This document shows, piece by piece, positions 59,685 to 64,000 of a stretch of 64,000 nucleotides of DNA (its first letter is position 1; every line of letters starts with the position of its first letter). The stretch spans positions 186,001-250,000 of the forward strand of contig NZ_FONX01000006.1 in the NCBI RefSeq assembly GCF_900113035.1, read 5' to 3'. The notes under the pieces were generated by a model. It searched no databases, was not told where the DNA came from, and was given only the letters and a program-made list of their open reading frames with translations. The stretch comes from Paracidovorax wautersii. GTDB lineage: Bacteria; Pseudomonadota; Gammaproteobacteria; Burkholderiales; Burkholderiaceae_C. A program made the translations under genes and the position numbers.

Positions 59685-60027
59685 GCGCTTGTTCCTCCTT
59701 TTGTGGTGCGCGCTTGTCTGCCATACGCTGCAGCAGCCAGGCCTCGGCCGTGGCCGGGTCTCCCAGCTGGCCGGTGACGCGGCGGCGCATGTTCATGGCG
59801 CCGGCCTGGCGCCAGGTGATTTCGACGGCGCCGGCGGCTACGGCCAAGGCGCGCTTGCTCAAAGCGATGTCGTAGTGACTATCGTGGCGGGGCGGGGCCT
59901 GCCACCAGCGGCGCGCCACGCCGATCCGGTCGGCCATGGCGTGCAGCTCTTCGTCGGTGTCGGCCAGCATGTGGCACATCACCATGCGGCCGTACGGCGC
60001 GCGCATGTCGTCAACGTAAACGGCCAT
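59668..60027 (-). CDS. DUF4031-family phage protein
   Basis: A 119-aa protein starting MAVYVDDMRAPYGRMVMCHM, followed by DTDEELHAMADRIGVARRWW and HDSHYDIALSKRALAVAAGA. This is the typical pattern of DUF4031, a small phage-associated family of unknown function with conserved Asp and His that might bind metal. Its start overlaps the stop of the upstream gene (TGATG). Confidence 0.8.
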   Translation of the reverse strand: MAVYVDDMRAPYGRMVMCHMLADTDEELHAMADRIGVARRWWQAPPRHDSHYDIALSKRALAVAAGAVEITWRQAGAMNMRRRVTGQLGDPATAEAWLLQRMADKRAPQKEEQAHGNPH

Positions 60028-60431
60028 CAGCTGCTCCCGTTTTGGCTTGCTGCGGCGGCGCCTGCTCGAAACCATTTCCAGTCCCTGGCCACGGCCGGGT
60101 TGCGATATGTCCCGCGCGGCGAGCGTTGGAACTTGTGGCTCGGGTCGCTGGCCAGCTTCTCGAATCGGGCGCGCAAGGCGGTTTCGTCGAGGATGGGCTT
60201 GCCCTGCAATGCGGCCACGATCAGGCTGGTGTCGAGCTTGCGCATGGCCTGGGCTACGTGCTTTTGCAACTCGGGGTCGTTCACGCCCTCGATGAATGCG
60301 CCCGGGTCGAGCTCGTGCCCGATGTGGATCGCAATGGCTTCGCCTGCGATGTTGAGGCGGTTGCGGGCTTGCAGCCACCATTTGGCCGCCACCTTGGCGG
60401 CGTGCTCGTTGGGGTGGGTGGTGGTCGGCAT
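60027..60431 (-). CDS. Hypothetical phage protein
   Basis: A 134-aa protein with a helical N-terminal domain (NEHAAKVAAKWWLQARNRLN), GHELDPGAFIEGVNDPELQK, and a basic C-terminus (SPRGTYRNPAVARDWKWFRA). ATG 60,431 overlaps the stop of the gene before it, so it is one of four coupled genes. Unknown function. Confidence 0.65.
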   Translation of the reverse strand: MPTTTHPNEHAAKVAAKWWLQARNRLNIAGEAIAIHIGHELDPGAFIEGVNDPELQKHVAQAMRKLDTSLIVAALQGKPILDETALRARFEKLASDPSHKFQRSPRGTYRNPAVARDWKWFRAGAAAASQNGSS

Positions 60432-61423
60432 CAGTTGCCTCCTTCGTGGGGTGTGGCCTGCGCTGGGTGTTCGGCGGCGAGCCTCGCGCGGTGCTCTTCG
60501 CCGAGGCGCGCGTTGCACTCGTCGGCGGTTTCCAGCGGCTTGCGCAGCACCCGACTGCCCAGCACCCAGCGGCCGAAGGATGTGATGCTGTAGCGGCCGG
60601 CACTGTGGTGGCGGACCACGCCTAGGTCGGCTAGCCGCACCATCTGGGACTTGGGCAAGTCATAGCCCTCGCCGTCCGAAAATGTTTCGTCCAGACGCTC
60701 CAGCGCGGCCATGTCTTCAGGGCTTAGCCACTGGCTGCGGTTTTCCGTATCGCTCGGCGTGATCGCCTCAGCGGCATCGTGCGGCTTCGATGGGCGGGTG
60801 GCTGATGCCTCTGTGTAGAGGGGCTGTGTGAACTTGCCGATCGGGGTGCGACGCGCAGGCAGGTAACTCCCGCTCGTGTCATCTGGGTCCGCGTGGTTTG
60901 CGAGCTGCCCAGGGCTCACCCAGATCGCGGGCGCTGCATGGGCGCCGGTACGGGCGGCGCGGAGCACGTCCAGCAGCGGCCGATCTGCATCGTTGGCCTC
61001 GCGTTCGATCTGGGAAACAACATCGCACAAGCGCGCTTGCAGTGCGGCACCTGCCTCGCCGTTGAACGCCACATCCAGCGCGCGCGCCAGGCGGTCAACG
61101 TCATCTGCGTTGATCCAGCGGCCGAATGCAGGAGCCGCGCCGGGCTGCTGGGCCTGGGGTGCTGAAAGTGCCGCGACAGCGAAACGCACCGCTGCCTGCT
61201 CGTTCGGCCCAAGTAGCTTCTCCTCCCGCAGGAAACGCTCAAGGAAGAAGGTCGCGCGGTGCGCTGTCATTCGTTGCAACTCGGGCGATGGATCTGCCGC
61301 CACGGCTGGAGCCGCTGCGCCGGGCTGTTCTGCTGCGCCTGTGCTCGATGTGATGGGGATGCAGCCGTGCCTGCTGCAGTGGGCAACGGTTTCGCAGGTG
61401 TTGCAGATCTTGGGGGTTTGCAT
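60431..61423 (-). CDS. Hypothetical phage protein with an N-terminal cysteine motif and a C-terminal winged-helix-like end
   Basis: A 330-aa protein. It begins with a CxxC-type knuckle (ICNTCETVAHCSRHGC, residues 6-21), then an acidic helical region and Pro/Thr-rich linkers. The end (DLPKSQMVRLADLGVVRHHS, AGRYSITSFGRWVLG) resembles a winged helix. The mosaic composition suggests fusion of short phage modules. Start ATG 61,423 marks the change to protein-like sequence. Function unknown. Confidence 0.65.
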   Translation of the reverse strand: MQTPKICNTCETVAHCSRHGCIPITSSTGAAEQPGAAAPAVAADPSPELQRMTAHRATFFLERFLREEKLLGPNEQAAVRFAVAALSAPQAQQPGAAPAFGRWINADDVDRLARALDVAFNGEAGAALQARLCDVVSQIEREANDADRPLLDVLRAARTGAHAAPAIWVSPGQLANHADPDDTSGSYLPARRTPIGKFTQPLYTEASATRPSKPHDAAEAITPSDTENRSQWLSPEDMAALERLDETFSDGEGYDLPKSQMVRLADLGVVRHHSAGRYSITSFGRWVLGSRVLRKPLETADECNARLGEEHRARLAAEHPAQATPHEGGN

Positions 61424-61461
61424 GCTGGGTCTCCTGTCGGTTCGATTCGTGGCCGGGCGTG

Positions 61462-63945
61462 TCATGCGGCCTGCATCCATGCGGCTTCGTGGGCGAAATT
61501 GGCGCGCACCAGGGCCTCGGCCACTGGTGGGCAAACGCTGTTGCCGCACATGCGGACCTGGGCGGTCGTGCTGAGGGGAATGCGGGGCAGCTTCAGCGGG
61601 TCGGCCGCTTGCTTGCCGTCTTGGAACAGCAGGGCCGGGTCCGGGATCTCGTGGATCACGTAGTCCGCCGGGAAGCCCTGGGCGTTGAACAGCTCGCGCG
61701 GCTTGAGCATGCGCAGCGTGATGTCCACCAGTACCCACCAGTGGCCGGCGTGCTGCATCAGCACCATGTCGGCAGGCTCGGTGAACTGCTCGGGCAGGTG
61801 CTGGTGCAGCAGATCGGCGCACTGGCGGGCGCGCTCGCGGTGCTCTTCGGCCAGGCTCGCCGCCGGCACCTGGGCCACCTCCACCAGGCCCATGCGGCCC
61901 TTGGTGGGCAGGGTGTGCATCGGGCCGTTCGCCGGGGCGTCTTGCCCGCCGCTGCTGTAGTACTTCACCAGATAGGCCATCACCAGGCGCTGCTGCGCGC
62001 CGCTCGACGTGATGGTGCTGGTGGGGGCATCTGCGGGGCGCCCGTCGCCGTCGTAGAAACCGCCGTTGGCTTGCTCCAGGCAGGCCGCCACGATGGCCTG
62101 TTCGCCGCGGTGCGCGCCCGTCACGGTGGGCAGCGGGCTGGCTGGCGTGCTGCCCGCGCGCTCGCCGTGGTGCGTGAGGTGCATCAGGTGTGCGGCCGAC
62201 AGCGCGCTGGTGCCGCCGCTCGCGGTGATGGTGTTGAGCGGCATTTCCAGCGAGCGGATGCCATGGCTGAATCGCTTCGTTCCGTCCTTGCCCTCGCCGT
62301 GCCCCATGTCCACCAGATGCGCGGCCACCATGCCCATCTGGATGCCGGTGCTGGGCCGCTTGGGCGTGCCGCCGGCGGTCACGGTGCGCAGCGGCTCGTC
62401 CATGCCTGAGCCCACGGAGCCCGTGTTGAACTTGGTGATGTGCATCGCCGCGACGGCTTGCTGGCTGCCGGTGGTGACGGTGGACAGCGGGGCATCTGCT
62501 GGCGCGCCGGGGTGCCCGGTGGTGTTGGTCATCACCATGGGCGCCAGCGTGGCGCCTGCCAGGACGTGGTGCGTGCCGCCGGCTGAAATGGTGGACAGCG
62601 GATCGCGCGCGTCGTCGCCCTGCAGGTGGGTGTCGCTGGTGCCGCGCAGCGGCGCGATCACGGGAGCGACGACGGAGAAATGGCCGCCCTTCACCTGGGC
62701 GCAGATGGTGCGCAGCGGCTCGTCGGCGGCCATGGTCCGCTGGGTGCTCGCGTTGGCGTGTTCGGTCACGAAAGGGGCGAGTACCGGCGCGGCCACGGCG
62801 CCCTGCGATCCCTGGCTGGTCACCGTCCAATACGGTTCCTCGGCGCTGCGCACGCGCGGCTGCTGGCCGGCGCGTTCGCCGTTGCGGGTGTTGACCATGT
62901 ACGGGGTCAGCACGGGCTGCGCCACGCAGCTGTCGGCCTTGCTGGTGATGGTCTGCACGGGCTGATGCACGCTGCGCTCGGGGCTCTGGCCCATGCGCCC
63001 GCCCACGCCGACGATGAACGGGCTGGCGCTGGCCAGCACGTGGCGGAACAGGCCCTTTGCCACACGGCGCTGCGTGTTGGTGGCCAGTGGCTTCTTGCGG
63101 CCGAAGATGCTGGCGGCGGGCTGGCCGAAGTCGATGCATTCGGCCGCGGTGAGGTAGGGCGCGAGCTTGCCGGCCAGCACGCGGCGGTCGCCGGGCTCGG
63201 CGTGGGTGGCGGTAGGCCACACGATGGGCAGGCCGTCGCGCCGGCCCACGAAGAAAAGGCGCTTGCGGATCGTCGGCGTGTTGTGGTCCCGGGCGCGCAG
63301 TTCGCGGTGGTCGATGTCGTAGCCCAGGCCCTGCACCAGCTGCGCGGCCAGGGGGCCGTGCCGGTCGATGCCCAGGAACTCGCAGGCTTCGTCCAGTGCC
63401 GGATGGTCGGGGCGCACGCCCTTGGAAAGCATGCCGCAGAAGGCCTTGAAGGTTTGCCCGGCGCGGGTCTTGTCCGGGTACAGCTTGCCATCCGTTTCGA
63501 TGAGCGGGCCCCAGGTCTGGAACTCCTCCACGTTCTCGAGCATGAAGCTGCGCGGCTTGGTCAGCAGCGTCCAGCGCACGGCCACCCAGGCCAGGCCGCG
63601 AATGTCTTTGCTGACCGGCGTGCCGCCCTTGGCCTTGCTGAAGTGCTTGCAGTCCGGGGACAGCCAGACCAGGCCCACGGGCTGGTTGCGGGTGACGGCG
63701 ATAGGGTCCACGTCCCACACGCTCTCGCACAAATGCAGGGTGTGCGGGTGGTTGATGGCGTGCATGGCCAGGGCCTCGGGATCGTGGTTGATCGCGATGT
63801 CCACGGGGCGGCCAAAGGCCTTTTCCAGGCCTGTGCTGGTGCCGCCGCCGCCGGCGAAGTTGTCGATGATGAGCTCGCCGGGGAAGTCCAGAGGTTTGGA
63901 CTGGTCGCCGTTGGGCCTGTGCACATGGCGCGCCCTGCGCGCCAT
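61462..63945 (-). CDS. DNA cytosine-5 methyltransferase with an expanded central repeat region
   Basis: An 827-aa C5 methyltransferase. Motif I is DNFAGGGGTSTGLEKAF (28-44), the catalytic cysteine lies in LSPDCKHFSKAKGG (motif IV, PDC instead of PPC, Cys99), motif VI is MLENVEEF, and motif VIII is HNTPTIRKRLFFVG. The last motifs are LFNAQGFPADYVI and QVRMCGNSVCPPVAEALV. Between them, residues 329-690 hold about ten copies of a unit of 32-51 residues beginning P-x-x-T-(I/V)-(T/S). The ATG at 63,945 is used, but the frame is open to the window edge, so the true start may be further right. Confidence 0.85.
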   Translation of the reverse strand: MARRARHVHRPNGDQSKPLDFPGELIIDNFAGGGGTSTGLEKAFGRPVDIAINHDPEALAMHAINHPHTLHLCESVWDVDPIAVTRNQPVGLVWLSPDCKHFSKAKGGTPVSKDIRGLAWVAVRWTLLTKPRSFMLENVEEFQTWGPLIETDGKLYPDKTRAGQTFKAFCGMLSKGVRPDHPALDEACEFLGIDRHGPLAAQLVQGLGYDIDHRELRARDHNTPTIRKRLFFVGRRDGLPIVWPTATHAEPGDRRVLAGKLAPYLTAAECIDFGQPAASIFGRKKPLATNTQRRVAKGLFRHVLASASPFIVGVGGRMGQSPERSVHQPVQTITSKADSCVAQPVLTPYMVNTRNGERAGQQPRVRSAEEPYWTVTSQGSQGAVAAPVLAPFVTEHANASTQRTMAADEPLRTICAQVKGGHFSVVAPVIAPLRGTSDTHLQGDDARDPLSTISAGGTHHVLAGATLAPMVMTNTTGHPGAPADAPLSTVTTGSQQAVAAMHITKFNTGSVGSGMDEPLRTVTAGGTPKRPSTGIQMGMVAAHLVDMGHGEGKDGTKRFSHGIRSLEMPLNTITASGGTSALSAAHLMHLTHHGERAGSTPASPLPTVTGAHRGEQAIVAACLEQANGGFYDGDGRPADAPTSTITSSGAQQRLVMAYLVKYYSSGGQDAPANGPMHTLPTKGRMGLVEVAQVPAASLAEEHRERARQCADLLHQHLPEQFTEPADMVLMQHAGHWWVLVDITLRMLKPRELFNAQGFPADYVIHEIPDPALLFQDGKQAADPLKLPRIPLSTTAQVRMCGNSVCPPVAEALVRANFAHEAAWMQAA
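61876..62961 (-). repeat. About ten tandem protein repeats in the cytosine methyltransferase
   Basis: Unit starts at residues 329 (PVQTITS), 371 (PYWTVTS), 410 (PLRTICA), 449 (PLSTISA), 486 (PLSTVTT), 518 (PLRTVTA), 569 (PLNTITA), 604 (PLPTVTG), 641 (PTSTITS) and 675 (PMHTLPT). Each is followed by a Gly-containing turn and a hydrophobic strand such as APVLAPFV. The region occupies the place of the target-recognition domain. Confidence 0.75.
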
Positions 63946-64000
63946 GTGCTGGGGGCGTGCCGGCCTGGCATGCTTGCGCAGCGCTGTGGCGATCTGCTCG

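Larger units (their letters stand above)
57606..64000. mobile_element. Left part of a prophage or genomic island at tRNA-Leu
   Basis: A tRNA-adjacent integrase, an AlpA-like regulator, a DUF4031 protein and a large phage-type cytosine methyltransferase follow the tRNA in the usual early-region order, with overlapping small genes. The right end and the second attachment site are outside the window. No structural phage genes are visible, so prophage versus other island is open. Confidence 0.75.

Overview
The window looks like a high-GC betaproteobacterium of the Comamonadaceae (Acidovorax-like). This is inferred from gene content and style (thyA-folA-xth, hopanoid genes hpnC/D/E, GlcD-type oxidase, RND pump), not from a marker gene. 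Three layers are present. (1) Positions 1 to about 41,430 are the right-hand part of a large integrated mobile element (ICE or genomic island); its left end lies outside the window and no conjugation genes are visible here. (2) About 41,430-57,600 is ordinary chromosome. (3) From the tRNA-Leu at 57,606 to the window end is the start of a second island or prophage.

Layer 1, left to right: accessory genes of unknown function (112-6,234), including two paralogues and a methylase-like protein; a PemK/MazF toxin-antitoxin pair; a tightly packed set (7,883-13,470) with a CxxC protein, a P-loop ATPase, an array of helix-turn-helix modules and an N6-methylase-like protein, in which two genes carry +1 frameshifts; then a nitrate-assimilation remnant with a sigma-54 promoter, a leader and terminator, and a nasA-type gene whose two ends are fused in frame. 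A PAPS-reductase-family gene follows, split by a nested 9.9-kb element (15,387-25,293). That element carries three overlapping tyrosine recombinases plus a small coiled-coil gene, and as cargo a restriction-modification operon (MerR-like controller, Eco57I-type methyltransferase, PD-(D/E)XK nuclease). Removing it together with one copy of a 4-bp TACC repeat restores the host gene exactly in frame.

Further right are an HU-like protein, a 718-aa ParB-family protein, a tyrosine recombinase, a CueR-type copper promoter with a copper ATPase, two diverged actin-like (ParM-type) partition cassettes in tandem, a Cas4-like nuclease and the element's integrase (39,944-41,200). The element ends inside the first codons of exonuclease III (xth), of which only about ten codons remain.

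Layer 2 is the conserved block thyA-DUF4337-folA-(xth), a lipoprotein, a GlcD-type oxidase, DUF2069 and YihY membrane proteins, squalene/hopanoid genes hpnE-hpnD and hpnC on either side of an LpxH-like hydrolase and a MurG/MGDG-type glycosyltransferase, and a TetR-operator-controlled RND efflux operon. Layer 3 holds a tRNA-adjacent integrase, a YfbU-family protein, an AlpA-like excisionase, a DUF4031 protein, two unknown proteins and a large cytosine-5 methyltransferase with about ten tandem repeats in its central region. The most interesting items are the nested recombinase-trio element with its restriction cargo, the collapsed nitrate-reductase gene under an apparently intact promoter, and the repeat-expanded methyltransferase.
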